In this document: piece after piece, positions 50,465 through 60,666 of the stretch
How the letters are laid out: each line of letters opens with the position of its first letter
How positions within the stretch are numbered: position 1 is the first letter of the stretch
Origin: Lachnospiraceae bacterium OF09-6
GTDB lineage: Bacteria > Bacillota > Clostridia > Lachnospirales > Lachnospiraceae
Length of the DNA stretch: 64,000 nt
Assembly: GCA_003435055.1 (NCBI GenBank)
Contig: QUMM01000001.1
Span: 1-64,000, forward strand
Direction of reading: 5' to 3'
Notes under the pieces: model-generated
Told to the model about the DNA's origin: nothing
The model's input: only the letters and a program-made list of their open reading frames with translations
The model's database searches: none
Program-made: the position numbers and the translations under genes

Positions 50465-51729
50465 GCATCGATCACTTCCAGTGTTTTCTTCAGTTCTCTT
50501 TCTCTTGTATGTGCACCGGATAAGAACATAGCCTCAAACTGAGATGGTGCCATGTATACGCCATGATTCAGCAGGTATTTAAAATACTTTGCATAAACGG
50601 CAGTATCAGACGTCTTTGCACTGACATAATCTCTGACCGTCTCTTCTGTAAAAAAGACACATCCAAGAGATCCAATGTGATTCAGACAATGTGGAATCTG
50701 ATGATCGGTTAAGATCTGATCCATTTCCGTATAGAACCAGTCACCATTTGCATTTAAGTTTTCGTAAAAATCCGGTGTATCCCGTAAAATTTTCAGCTGT
50801 GTCAGACCAGCAGCCATAGCAACCGGGTTGCCGCTTAACGTTCCTGCCTGATATACTTTTCCTACCGGAGATACCAGCTTCATAATCTCTTTTCTTCCGC
50901 CATAAGCGCCTACCGGCATTCCTGCTCCAATGATCTTTCCAAATGTGGTGAGATCTGGCTGTACGCCAAAATATCCCTGTGCACCCTGGATGCTCAGGCG
51001 AAATCCGGTAATAACTTCATCGAAGATCAAAAGGCTGCCATATTTGTCACAAATAGCACGCAATCCTTCCAGGAATCCTTTTTCTGGCAGTACCACACCC
51101 ATATTAGCCCCAACAGGCTCTACGATGACAGCTGCAATCTCCTCTGTATAACGGTCAAAAAGTTCCTGTACACTGTCCAGATTATTGTATTCTGCAGATA
51201 AGGTATCCTGGGTACAACCTACCGGTACTCCGGCACTGTCCGGGATACCTGCTGTCATGACACCTGAACCTGCCTTTACCAGCATCGCATCACTATGGCC
51301 ATGATAGCATCCCATAAACTTCACGATTTTATTTCTACCTGTAAATCCTCTTGCCACACGAATGGCACTCATCACTGCTTCCGTACCGGAATTCACCATA
51401 CGTACCATCTCAATAGAAGGAACCAGATCGCAAACCAGTTTTGCCATCTCTACTTCTGCTTCTGTGGCTGCGCCAAAACTCAGTCCCTTTCCTGCTGCCT
51501 CTGCTACACTGTTCAAAATTCTTTTATCATTATTTCCCAAAATCATTGGACCCCAGGAACCGATAAAATCCACATAGGTATTTCCATCCACATCGCTGAT
51601 ATAAGGACCGTCAGCGCTTGCAATAAAACGTGGTGTTTCATGCACATTTCCATAAGCTCTTACCGGACTGTTGACTCCTCCCGGGATCAGTTCTACTGCC
51701 TGTCTGAATAATTCTTCTGATCTGCTCAT
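50443..51729 (-). CDS. hemL: Glutamate-1-semialdehyde 2,1-aminomutase
   Basis: A 428-residue PLP enzyme making 5-aminolevulinate from glutamate-1-semialdehyde. The start MSRSEELFRQAVELIPGGVNSPVRA, cofactor-binding NSGTEAVMSAIRVAR (about 118) and Lys in TFGKIIGAGMPVGAYGG (about 265) are standard. With HemA it forms the C5 route to tetrapyrroles. Overlaps hemB by 4 bases. Confidence 0.97.
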   Translation of the reverse strand: MSRSEELFRQAVELIPGGVNSPVRAYGNVHETPRFIASADGPYISDVDGNTYVDFIGSWGPMILGNNDKRILNSVAEAAGKGLSFGAATEAEVEMAKLVCDLVPSIEMVRMVNSGTEAVMSAIRVARGFTGRNKIVKFMGCYHGHSDAMLVKAGSGVMTAGIPDSAGVPVGCTQDTLSAEYNNLDSVQELFDRYTEEIAAVIVEPVGANMGVVLPEKGFLEGLRAICDKYGSLLIFDEVITGFRLSIQGAQGYFGVQPDLTTFGKIIGAGMPVGAYGGRKEIMKLVSPVGKVYQAGTLSGNPVAMAAGLTQLKILRDTPDFYENLNANGDWFYTEMDQILTDHQIPHCLNHIGSLGCVFFTEETVRDYVSAKTSDTAVYAKYFKYLLNHGVYMAPSQFEAMFLSGAHTRERELKKTLEVIDACCSELK

Positions 51730-52709
51730 CCTATTTTCCCCTCATCCATACATTTTGCCAGTTCTTTTGCAAAATAAGTAATATAAATATCTGTGCCTGC
51801 ACGGTAAGCGGATACCGCCATCTCACAGATAATACGTTCTTCATCGATCCAGCCCATTTTGGCAGCGGCTTTCACCATAGCGTATTCTCCACTGACGCTG
51901 TAGCATGCAATCGGTGTTGTCACCTGTTCTTTTACCTTAGCCACCATATCAAGGTAAGACATCGCCGGTTTTACCATGATGATATCTGCGCCTTCTTCTT
52001 CATCCAGCAACGCCTCTTTGATTCCCTCTCTGCTGTTATGGAAGTCCATCTGATACGTCTTGCGGTCTCCAAAAGAAGGTGCAGATCCTGCTGCATCACG
52101 GAATGGGCCATAAAATGCAGATGCATATTTTACTGCATAAGACATAATCGGCACATTCGTAAATCCAGCCTCGTCCAGTGCTTCCCGGATTGCCGCCACT
52201 CTTCCATCCATCATATCCGAAGGAGCCACCATTTGTGCACCTGCTCTTGCATGAGAAACTGCGGTTCTGGCAAGCAGTTCCAGTGTCTTATCATTATCTA
52301 CATCATGATCACACAGCACTCCACAATGACCATGGGATGTATATTCACACATACATACATCGGTTACCAGATACATCTGCGGGAAATGCTCTTTTGCATA
52401 ACGCAGAGCACGCTGTACCACGCCATTGTCATCATATGCCTGACTTCCTACTTCATCCTTTACTGCCGGAATTCCAAACAGCATAACTGAAGTAACTCCT
52501 GCATCCAGAAGTTCCTGAAGACACTCGCCCATACGATCCACCGTATAGCGGTACTGTCCTTCCATAGAAGGAATCTCTTCTACTTTATTTTCTCCATCCA
52601 TAACAAACATCGGATACATCAGAGAGGCTTTATCCATTCTGGTCTCCCGTACCATCTTCCGAAGTGTCATACTTCCTCTTAATCGTCTTGGTCTTTTTGT
52701 CATTTCCAT
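51726..52709 (-). CDS. hemB: Porphobilinogen synthase (delta-aminolevulinic acid dehydratase)
   Basis: A 327-residue enzyme joining two 5-aminolevulinates into porphobilinogen. Zinc-site cysteines lie in DVCMCEYTSHGHCG (about 116-129); the Schiff-base lysines are in MSYAVKYASAFYGPFRDA (about 195) and IIMVKPAMSYLD (about 248). Between cobA-hemD and hemL in the operon. Confidence 0.97.
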   Translation of the reverse strand: MEMTKRPRRLRGSMTLRKMVRETRMDKASLMYPMFVMDGENKVEEIPSMEGQYRYTVDRMGECLQELLDAGVTSVMLFGIPAVKDEVGSQAYDDNGVVQRALRYAKEHFPQMYLVTDVCMCEYTSHGHCGVLCDHDVDNDKTLELLARTAVSHARAGAQMVAPSDMMDGRVAAIREALDEAGFTNVPIMSYAVKYASAFYGPFRDAAGSAPSFGDRKTYQMDFHNSREGIKEALLDEEEGADIIMVKPAMSYLDMVAKVKEQVTTPIACYSVSGEYAMVKAAAKMGWIDEERIICEMAVSAYRAGTDIYITYFAKELAKCMDEGKIG

Positions 52710-52755
52710 CTGACCTTCCTCCTTGTCTGATCGGTATCTGTTGGAACAAAGCTGC

Positions 52756-54264
52756 CTAGCCCTGTTTCTGACACAACTCTGCCACTTTTTCTACTACTGA
52801 ATCCATGGTCGGTTTTTCAGACATTTCTGTCTGCATACCAAGGGTATCTGCTGCTGCCTTTGTCTGTCGGCCAATGCAGACCGCATGAACTTTTGCATAA
52901 TCCAGTCCCTTTGTTGCTTCTGCAAAACCCTTTACTGTTGAGGCGCTGGTGAAAACAGCATAATCGATACTGCCATTTTCGAACTCCTGCTTTTCATCAA
53001 TCAAAGCAGATCCCGCATATATGGTATCATATGTAGCGATATCGTCAATAGTAACTTTTTTGCTGTCTGTCAGGATCTGTACCAGCTCCTGGTTGCCAGT
53101 GGCTGCTCTTGGGATCAGTATGTGGTCTCCATCCTGACATTTTTCAGCCAGTGCTTTTCCAAGGGCTTCTCCATAGAATTCTTCTGGCATCAGATCCGGG
53201 TAAAGTCCGTGTTTCTTTAATTCTTTTGCCGTTCCGGATCCGATCACAGCCAGACGTATCCGGCAGAGAGCACGAATATCCATATGTTGTTTATCCATCT
53301 CTTCAAAGAACACACGCACACCCGTCGGGCTGGTAAATACCAGCCACTGATAAGTACTGATCTCTTTTAAGGCCTGCACCAGTCTTTTCTGATCCTCACA
53401 TGGCACAGTACGGATAGCCGGCAGTTCCAGTACTTCCGCTCCGGCACTACGCAGCTTTGCAGACATCTCAGAGATCAGTTCTTTCGGTCTGGTCACCAGG
53501 ATCTTCTTTCCTGCCAATGGGAGTTTCTCATACCATTCAAATTCCTCAGCAAGGCTGCATACCTTTCCGACTACGATAATGGCCGGTGTCTCAGCCCCCT
53601 GCCGTTCTACTTCTTCTTTTAAAGTTGCCACGGTTGCCACAATTCTTCTCTGAGCTGCCGTCGTTCCCTTAATCAAAAGAGCTGCCGGCATATCCGGATC
53701 CATACCCGTCTGAAGAAGTCCCTGGCAGATGTCTCCCAGTGCTGATACGCCCATGAGGAACACCAGTGTTCCTTTTGTTCTGACCAGTGCTTCAAAATCA
53801 ATGTTATAGCTTTCTCCCTGACGTTTATGTCCGGTGATAATATGAAGAGAAGAACAGTAATCTCTGTGTGTTACCGGAATTCCATTATAAGCCGGTACCG
53901 AAAGCGCAGATGTCACTCCTGGTACTACCTCATAAGGAATTCCTTCTTTCACCAGCAGTTCCAGCTCTTCACCGCCTCTTCCAAAAAGAAACGGATCTCC
54001 GCCTTTTAAACGAACCACACGCTGTCCTTTTTTTGCTTCCTCAACCAGGACCTGATTAATCTGTTCCTGCTTCATAGTATGCTTACAGGATCGTTTTCCC
54101 ACATTAATCAATGTTGCATTTTCCGGTATCATATTCAGGATGCTCTGCCCTACCAGTGCATCATAAACCACTACTTCTGCCTGTTTTAAAATCTGTTCGC
54201 CTTTTCTGGTAAACAGACCCGGATCAGAGGGTCCGGCTCCTACCAGCCATACTTTTCCTGTCAT
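52756..54264 (-). CDS. cobA-hemD: Fused uroporphyrinogen-III C-methyltransferase / uroporphyrinogen-III synthase (CobA-HemD)
   Basis: A 502-residue bifunctional protein. Residues 1-245 are the SAM-dependent methylase (VWLVGAGPSDPGLFTRKG, RLKGGDPFLFGRGGEE, PGVTSA) that makes precorrin-2. Residues about 250-500 are uroporphyrinogen-III synthase (KILVTRPKE, FTSPTGVRVFFEE, FTSASTVKGF). The fusion channels uroporphyrinogen III toward corrins; no hemE appears in the window. Overlaps hemC by 4 bases. Confidence 0.96.
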   Translation of the reverse strand: MTGKVWLVGAGPSDPGLFTRKGEQILKQAEVVVYDALVGQSILNMIPENATLINVGKRSCKHTMKQEQINQVLVEEAKKGQRVVRLKGGDPFLFGRGGEELELLVKEGIPYEVVPGVTSALSVPAYNGIPVTHRDYCSSLHIITGHKRQGESYNIDFEALVRTKGTLVFLMGVSALGDICQGLLQTGMDPDMPAALLIKGTTAAQRRIVATVATLKEEVERQGAETPAIIVVGKVCSLAEEFEWYEKLPLAGKKILVTRPKELISEMSAKLRSAGAEVLELPAIRTVPCEDQKRLVQALKEISTYQWLVFTSPTGVRVFFEEMDKQHMDIRALCRIRLAVIGSGTAKELKKHGLYPDLMPEEFYGEALGKALAEKCQDGDHILIPRAATGNQELVQILTDSKKVTIDDIATYDTIYAGSALIDEKQEFENGSIDYAVFTSASTVKGFAEATKGLDYAKVHAVCIGRQTKAAADTLGMQTEMSEKPTMDSVVEKVAELCQKQG

Positions 54265-55160
54265 TTGCTGTTTCTCCTTCCATACTCCGCCTTCAGCTGA
54301 AGTGCCAGCTGTTCTCCCAGTGCTTCCGCCTGATCTCTGTGTCCTGAGAGACTTCCTTTCAGGTATCCGCCATCCATCTCATCATAGTACAGACCCAGCA
54401 GCAGAATCTGATCTTCTTTTATTCTGGCATGGGCTGCCACAGGAGAGGAACATCCACCATCCAGAATCCTCACAAATGCACGTTCACAGAGTGCACAGTC
54501 TCTTGCATCCGCATCGTTATAGGTGTCCAGGAAACGATAATCTTCGCCTGCTCTTCCCTGTATTCCAAGAATTCCCTGCCCTGCAGCCGGAATCATCTCC
54601 TCTGGCTCCAGGAAACGGGAAATGCGTTCTTCCAGTCCCAGTCTTTTCAATCCTGCTGCTGCCAGAATCAGTGCGGAAAAATTTCCCTCATCCAGCTTAC
54701 GCAGACGAGTCAGCACATTTCCGCGTACTGTAGCGAACGTAGCCTGTGGATACAGTTCCTGCAGCTGCAGAATTCTCCGTTTGCTGGAGCATCCAATTGG
54801 TTTATCAAAATTCAGTTCTGACATTCCTTGCGGAAGTACCAGTACATCCCTTGGATCTTCTCTTCTGGAAAATGCCACCAGTGGAAGCTCTTCTGGCACT
54901 TCCATCGGCATATCCTTCAAACTGTGTACTGACAGATCACTGCGTCTGTCCATCAGCGCCTTATCCAGTTCTTTTACAAACAAGCCCTTTCCGCCCACCT
55001 GATCCAGAGTTCGATCCAGAATCACATCTCCGGTTGTCTTCATCGTCAGAACCTCTACCTGCATCTGCGGACAATTGGTCTCTATATATTTTTTTACCAT
55101 TTCTGTCTGAATGACAGCCAGTTTACTTTCTCTGCTGCCGATCACTATTTTTCTGCTCAT
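54261..55160 (-). CDS. hemC: Porphobilinogen deaminase (hydroxymethylbilane synthase)
   Basis: A 299-residue enzyme that polymerises four porphobilinogens. MSRKIVIGSRESKLAVIQTE at the start, VHSLKDMPME (about 78-87), and the dipyrromethane cofactor Cys in DGGCSSPVAAHA (about 235) are present. I chose the ATG at 55160, which shares ATGA with the hemA stop, over the upstream in-frame start inside hemA. Confidence 0.97.
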   Translation of the reverse strand: MSRKIVIGSRESKLAVIQTEMVKKYIETNCPQMQVEVLTMKTTGDVILDRTLDQVGGKGLFVKELDKALMDRRSDLSVHSLKDMPMEVPEELPLVAFSRREDPRDVLVLPQGMSELNFDKPIGCSSKRRILQLQELYPQATFATVRGNVLTRLRKLDEGNFSALILAAAGLKRLGLEERISRFLEPEEMIPAAGQGILGIQGRAGEDYRFLDTYNDADARDCALCERAFVRILDGGCSSPVAAHARIKEDQILLLGLYYDEMDGGYLKGSLSGHRDQAEALGEQLALQLKAEYGRRNSK

Positions 55161-56407
55161 TCCCGAAATACATCTCCCATTGCTTCGATACATTCCCGGA
55201 ATGCCTGATCGCTGAGCCTTGACTTCATTCCGAAAATCATCTTATTGATTACTTTTCCGGCCGCTGCTTCCACATATTCTTGAAGCCGGTCGATCTGTTC
55301 TACTTCCTGTGGTGCTTTTTCCTGTGCCGTACGCTGCAGCTCTCTTACCTGTTTCTGAATTCTCAGATGGAAGTCCTCTGTAGCCTGCTTTTTGATTACC
55401 TGTACCTGTTCAATCACGTCTCTGCCCTCATACCAGTCAAAGAATTCATGCATCTGCACATCCAGAATTGCTTCTGCTTTTTTGATATTCTCCTTCACCT
55501 GGGCACTGGTATGATCCGCTTTAAAATAATCGATATCATATAAAGTGACGTGATCCAGTTCGTTTACAGCCACTTCAATATCTCTTGGAACCGCCAGGTC
55601 AATCATGACCACATCATGATCCAGATGCAGTGCTTCCAGACTTTCCCTGGTTAAGGTATAATTCGGGCTGGAGGTGGCACTGACTACATAATCACAGGAA
55701 GGCAGCAGTTCCAGCCTTTTTCCATAATCAATTCTGGAACAGCCATCCGGAATCTGCACCACACCGCTGCGGTACTGTCTGACAGTAACCGTAACGTAAG
55801 CTCCCTGCTCACGAAATACGTTTGCAGAAAGCTTACCCATTTCTCCATTTCCGATTACCATACAGTTTTTTCCTGTAAAACAATAGCCCTGTTCTTTTAA
55901 CTCCTGCACTGCTTTATGAATCGCAGAGCTGTTGGCATCTGAAAGAGTCACTTCCGTCTTCACTTTCTTTGCCGCTGTTACTGCCATGCGAAACAACACT
56001 TCCAGCACATTATCCGTTGCATACTGATCTCTGGCCAGTGTCAGGGCATCCTTTACCTGTGTGATGATCTGGTCTTCACCCAGAATTCTGGACTGCAGTC
56101 CACAGGCCAGTTCAAAAAGATGCTGCACTGCTTCACCCTCACGGCGACAGACAACATACTCTTCATACTCCTTTGGATCTACTTTCTTTTCCTGACAAAG
56201 CAGATCATATAGATCCAGTTCTTCTTCCACGCTGCTGACCCAGATTTCCATACGATTGCAGGTGGATAATATGACACACCCTGCAATTTGCGGATGCTCT
56301 TTCCATTTTTCCAGTGTTTCTCCAATAGCTTTTTTCGTAAAGGAAAAGACAGTACGTACATCAATGGATGCCTTCATATGGTCAATTCCTAACATCTGTA
56401 TACTCAT
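55157..56407 (-). CDS. hemA: Glutamyl-tRNA reductase
   Basis: A 416-residue NADPH enzyme reducing glutamyl-tRNA to glutamate-1-semialdehyde. Catalytic Cys in LSTCNRMEIW (about 48), GLQSRILGEDQI (about 102), and Rossmann MVIGNGEMGKLSANV (about 181). The start at 56407 shares ATGA with the cbiK stop; the longer upstream frame lies within cbiK. Confidence 0.96.
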   Translation of the reverse strand: MSIQMLGIDHMKASIDVRTVFSFTKKAIGETLEKWKEHPQIAGCVILSTCNRMEIWVSSVEEELDLYDLLCQEKKVDPKEYEEYVVCRREGEAVQHLFELACGLQSRILGEDQIITQVKDALTLARDQYATDNVLEVLFRMAVTAAKKVKTEVTLSDANSSAIHKAVQELKEQGYCFTGKNCMVIGNGEMGKLSANVFREQGAYVTVTVRQYRSGVVQIPDGCSRIDYGKRLELLPSCDYVVSATSSPNYTLTRESLEALHLDHDVVMIDLAVPRDIEVAVNELDHVTLYDIDYFKADHTSAQVKENIKKAEAILDVQMHEFFDWYEGRDVIEQVQVIKKQATEDFHLRIQKQVRELQRTAQEKAPQEVEQIDRLQEYVEAAAGKVINKMIFGMKSRLSDQAFRECIEAMGDVFRE

Positions 56408-57186
56408 TTTGCTTCCCTCACATGCTGTACAAACATATTCTGGATTCCTTCCAGTTCCCCCAGTCCTATAATGTGACACTGCACCTCATAGCCTCTTGCC
56501 CTCAGAAGGTTTCCCCAGGAATCTTTTTCTTCCCCTGCCATATCATTTCTGGCATGATCACCCGCTACAATCATAAATGGTGCCAGGTGTACTTTTTTTG
56601 CTGGCAGTGACTGAATTTTTTCTATAATCATATGTAAGGTAGGAAGTGATTCCACTGTACCTACATACATATTGTCATGTCCTGCTGCTTTCAGTGCCAG
56701 TTCCAGATCTTCATATACACAGTTTGCTTCGTGGGAAGTACCATGTCCCATGAAGATCAGCAGTTCTTCCTCTGGAATCTCCTTCCAGTACTCTCCCAGG
56801 ATCTCTACCAGTCGATCCCGGTCTGCATCTGTGGCAAATAACGGATCTCCTGTTCGGATTTCCTTAAAATCTTTCTGCGAAGCCAGAATCTGGCCGCGCA
56901 TTTTATCATTTTCTATGGCATTCATCACATGGGTCGGCTGTACAATCACCTGCTGTATGCCGTCCTGCTTCATACGGACAAAAGCTTCTTCTACACTGTC
57001 AATCTGAACCTGATCCCGATTCTTTAATTTCTTTCGAATCATATCACTGGTCCAGGCACGGTAAACCCGATAATCCGGAAAACTGTCCTGAATTCTGTTT
57101 TCAATCTGGTCAATCGTCTTTTCTCTGGTGTCATTATGACTGGTACCAAAGCTCACAACCAGAATTGCTTTTGTCTGTACTGCCAT
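56404..57186 (-). CDS. cbiK: Sirohydrochlorin cobaltochelatase CbiK
   Basis: A 260-residue anaerobic-pathway chelatase inserting cobalt into sirohydrochlorin. Metal-ligating His in FMGHGTSHEANCVYE (about 143-157) and IVAGDHARNDMAGE (about 206-219) are typical of CbiK. The start AILVVSFGTSHNDTREKTI is conserved. No signal peptide, so cytoplasmic. The presence of CbiK rather than CobNST indicates early-cobalt-insertion B12 synthesis. Confidence 0.95.
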   Translation of the reverse strand: MAVQTKAILVVSFGTSHNDTREKTIDQIENRIQDSFPDYRVYRAWTSDMIRKKLKNRDQVQIDSVEEAFVRMKQDGIQQVIVQPTHVMNAIENDKMRGQILASQKDFKEIRTGDPLFATDADRDRLVEILGEYWKEIPEEELLIFMGHGTSHEANCVYEDLELALKAAGHDNMYVGTVESLPTLHMIIEKIQSLPAKKVHLAPFMIVAGDHARNDMAGEEKDSWGNLLRARGYEVQCHIIGLGELEGIQNMFVQHVREAK

Positions 57187-57222
57187 CTCTCTTCCCCTTT
57201 TTCTATGTTCTCTTACATTGTT

Positions 57223-58408
57223 TTACATTTGATTGATGTTATGAGCCTGCTCATATTTCACAATGGTGTCAATATTCGCTCTCTCATATTCATTGAATAC
57301 ACTTGCCGCATACTCTTCTGTAAAGTCTTCGCCACTTACTGCCGGCTGATACCAGGACTTGCTTCTGAAATAACTGTTCAGATCTTCATTTACAAAGATT
57401 CTGCCATGTCTTGCATAAATCTCATTTCTCGCCAGCAGAATTTCGTAATCTGAAAGTCCAGTCAGATCTTCATCAGTAATATAGCGGCTGTCACTGTCTG
57501 GGATGATATAATCTTCTGAGGAATCAGCTGTTTCTGCCAATGCTTCCGACTGTTCTCCATAAGCAGCAAAATTATCTGCATTTTTATTTTCCCGGTTCTC
57601 ATTTTGATAGCTGTGTAACCAGGTTTCACCATATTGCATAAGCTCTGCTTCTGGATTGTCAAGATATGCATCCACCGTATCTATATCTTCCGTCAGATAC
57701 CGCTGTATCACATTCACCTTCGTCAGATTATCTACCTGATCGGTTATCGGAATGGTTACCAGTTCTGCCGGATACAGCCCCATAGCGTTTAACGCATCTC
57801 TGGCTGGTTCTACCTCGCTATCCTCCCATGCACTGCCGGCAATTCCAGTATCTGCCTGTTGTACAAAAGACGTTCCATCATAGGTAAATGTGCGCAGATT
57901 CCAATCTACACCGTCTGCCAGAAATTCATGGTCTCCTTTTCTTCACAGCAAAGATACATGCCGTTATCCGTGCTGACCAGGAACACATTGATATCTGCTT
58001 CACTTGTCGTCAAAATGTCTTCCGCCAGAGTGCACTGGGCAGCTCTTTTCAGTTTATCACCTTCATACTGATATACTTCTGCAATCAGATTGTTCTGATC
58101 GGTATTCTCATCCGGCTGTTTTACCCGGATCGCCAGCAATTCTTCTGTTCCGTTCCAGTCCAGATCCAGCTGATCCAGGGCCAGATATCCATCATACTTC
58201 TTATACTCCAGTGAACTGAGCCGTCCCTGCAGATAAGCCGGATCTGTAAAATCATACACCTGGGTATCATTGGAATACGTATAAAATAATTCCTCTATAT
58301 CCACCTGTTCTGCTGCATCCTCTGCGCCGGTCAGCACCGGAATGGCAAATGCCATCAGCCTGTTAACATTCCAATCTGTAATGTTCTTATCTTATTTTTG
58401 CATCTCAT
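57223..58408 (-). CDS. Secreted YARHG-domain protein inside the corrin operon (two frameshifts)
   Basis: Repaired length is 395. A signal peptide (MRCKNKIRTLQIGMLTG then LMAFAIPVLTGA) precedes a region of about 270 residues with beta-rich, FG-GAP-like character (YLALDQLDLDWNGTEELLAIR), then a C-terminal YARHG domain (LSDYEILLARNEIYARHGRIF, about 330-385). Two one-base deletions are inferred: at 57930-57931 (GG for GGG, plus strand) and near 58357 (TT to T, minus strand). GGAGG lies 7 bases before the ATG at 58408, and an extended -10 (TGTTATGAT) about 35 bases upstream. It does not look like a corrin enzyme; function unknown. Confidence 0.72.
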
Positions 58409-58511
58409 ATGATATCCTCCTCCAAGTACGTTACTGCTATCATAACATACCATGGCTTCCAGAACATTAACTGCATCTTAAATTTTTCTTATACAGGCAT
58501 TCTCGATTCCG

Positions 58512-59147
58512 CTATTCTCTGCCGCCTGCCATATAAAGAAGTGCATTACAGATACAGGCTGCAATATTGCTTCCGCCTTTTCTGCCCTTTGCCACAATAT
58601 ACGGCACATCTGCCTGCATAATCAGTTCTTTTGACTGTACCACATTCACAAATCCTACTGGTACTCCGATGATCAGTTCCGGCTGTAACTTTCCATCCTC
58701 GATCAGTTCATATAGACGGACCAGTGCTGTAGGCGCATTACCAATTGCAAAAATCAGTGGTTTTTGTAACGCTGCTGCCTTGTCCATGCTGGCTGTTGCT
58801 CTTGTTGTACCATTCTTTCTGGCAATTTCAGCCACTTCTTCATCTGACATAAAGCAGTACACTTCCCCGCCAAACTTCTGCAATGCCTTTTTATTAATTC
58901 CCGCTTTTGCCATCTGGGTATCTGTCACAATACAGGCTCCGTTTTTCAATGCTTTCAGTGCCTTTTCCACTACGTCATCGGAAAACATAAGATTTTGGGC
59001 ATAATCAAAATCTGCACTGGTATGAATGCATCGCTTGATAATCGGTGCCTTATCTTCCGGGAGTTCATATCCCAGTTCTTCCGTAATAATAGCAAAACTG
59101 CGTTTTTCAATATCCATCGGTTTTACATTTTCCAGCTGTACCTTCAT
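58512..59147 (-). CDS. cbiC: Precorrin-8X / cobalt-precorrin-8 methylmutase
   Basis: A 211-residue enzyme moving a methyl from C11 to C12 to give (cobalt) hydrogenobyrinate. The catalytic His is in IKRCIHTSADFDYAQNL (about 38-54), and the region AIGNAPTALVRLYELIEDG (about 136) and VGFVNVVQSKELI are conserved. Its ATG follows the cbiP stop with no gap. Confidence 0.95.
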   Translation of the reverse strand: MKVQLENVKPMDIEKRSFAIITEELGYELPEDKAPIIKRCIHTSADFDYAQNLMFSDDVVEKALKALKNGACIVTDTQMAKAGINKKALQKFGGEVYCFMSDEEVAEIARKNGTTRATASMDKAAALQKPLIFAIGNAPTALVRLYELIEDGKLQPELIIGVPVGFVNVVQSKELIMQADVPYIVAKGRKGGSNIAACICNALLYMAGGRE

Positions 59148-60665
59148 TTAAATTCCCTCTTCCAATATCTCATAGATCTTTTTCATATCCAGATGTTCTC
59201 TTAATCCTGCCGCCAGCAGATCGTACTGTGTCTCCTTAAACTGTACAAAATCAACCGATGTAATCTCACTCACATCCAGTCCTTTTTCCCGTCCAATTGC
59301 GCGGATCACAGCCTTTGGAACTTCTTCTTTTTCAAACACTCCATGCACATAGGTACCATATACATGATCCGTATAGGCCCCATCTTTCTTTGTCTGCCCT
59401 TTTGTCTGAGCACCATGATCCGTGATCTCTGTAAAAGACCGGGCGCCCTCTTTTACCGTTGTTACACCCATATGGATCTCATAACCTTCCAGCTCTACTC
59501 CGGACAATTCCTTCAGCCGGCCCTCCACCTGTGTAAAAGTCCCGCTGACTCTGGTTCTTGTCTTATCACCTGCAAATACAGTATCCATCGGAAGCAGGCC
59601 CATACCTTTCATAGTTCCGCCACCTTCTACTCCTTCCGGATCGCTTAAGGATTCACCCAGCATCTGGTAGCCGCCACAGATACCAAAAATCAGTTTTCCC
59701 GATGCTGCCGCCTTTAAGACTGCTGCTTCCAGGCCATTCTGACGCATCCAGGCCAGATCCGCCATGGTACTCTTTGTTCCAGGCAAAATAATCAGATCCG
59801 GATTCTTCAGTTCTGACACGCTGCCTACATAACGCAAAGAGACTCCTTCCATACTCTCAAATGGATTAAAATCCGTAAAATTAGAGATTCGTGGCAGTCG
59901 TATCACCGCAATATCGATGACTCCTACTGCTGCTTTCCGGTCAAACCGTTCTGTCAGGCTGTCTTCATCTTCCACCTGGATCTGCAGATATGGTGCCACG
60001 CCTACTACCGGGATACCTGCTTTTTCCTCCAGCATTTTTACCCCTGGATCCAGGATAGTTTTATCACCACGGAACTTGTTGATGATCAGACCTTTGACCA
60101 TCTTTTTCTCCTCTTCTTCCAGAAGCATAACGGTACCGATCAGCTGTGCAAATACACCACCCCGGTCAATATCTCCCACCAGGAGAACCGGTGCTTTGGC
60201 CATTTTTGCCATGCCCATATTGACGATATCTTCCTCTTTCAGGTTGATCTCCGCCGGGCTTCCTGCTCCCTCAATCACAATAATGTCATATTCCTCTTCC
60301 AGTCTGTGATATGCTTCCATAATCTGCGGAACCAGCTGCTTCTTATAGGCAAAATAATCTCTTGCCTTCATATTCCCCAGCACTTCTCCGTTGACAATCA
60401 CCTGGGAACCCACATCTGTAGTTGGCTTCAGCAAAATAGGGTTCATATATACAGAAGGCCTGATACCTGCTGCTTCCGCCTGCATCACCTGAGCCCTTCC
60501 CATTTCCAGTCCCTCTTCGGTAATGAAAGAATTCAGTGCCATATTCTGAGACTTAAATGGTGCCACTTTATAACCGTCCTGTTTAAATATCCGGCAAAGC
60601 CCAGCTGCCAGCAGACTTTTTCCTGCGTTGGACATTGTGCCCTGCACCATAATCGCTTTTGCCAT
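59148..60665 (-). CDS. cbiP: Cobyric acid synthase
   Basis: A 505-residue ATP-dependent amidotransferase adding four amides to adenosylcobyrinate diamide. N-terminal P-loop-like [31 protein letters not shown] in the middle; C-terminal glutaminase with [12 protein letters not shown] (nucleophile Cys about 333) and HGVFE. Two bases separate it from cobD. Confidence 0.96.
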   Translation of the reverse strand: MAKAIMVQGTMSNAGKSLLAAGLCRIFKQDGYKVAPFKSQNMALNSFITEEGLEMGRAQVMQAEAAGIRPSVYMNPILLKPTTDVGSQVIVNGEVLGNMKARDYFAYKKQLVPQIMEAYHRLEEEYDIIVIEGAGSPAEINLKEEDIVNMGMAKMAKAPVLLVGDIDRGGVFAQLIGTVMLLEEEEKKMVKGLIINKFRGDKTILDPGVKMLEEKAGIPVVGVAPYLQIQVEDEDSLTERFDRKAAVGVIDIAVIRLPRISNFTDFNPFESMEGVSLRYVGSVSELKNPDLIILPGTKSTMADLAWMRQNGLEAAVLKAAASGKLIFGICGGYQMLGESLSDPEGVEGGGTMKGMGLLPMDTVFAGDKTRTRVSGTFTQVEGRLKELSGVELEGYEIHMGVTTVKEGARSFTEITDHGAQTKGQTKKDGAYTDHVYGTYVHGVFEKEEVPKAVIRAIGREKGLDVSEITSVDFVQFKETQYDLLAAGLREHLDMKKIYEILEEGI

Positions 60666-60666
60666 A

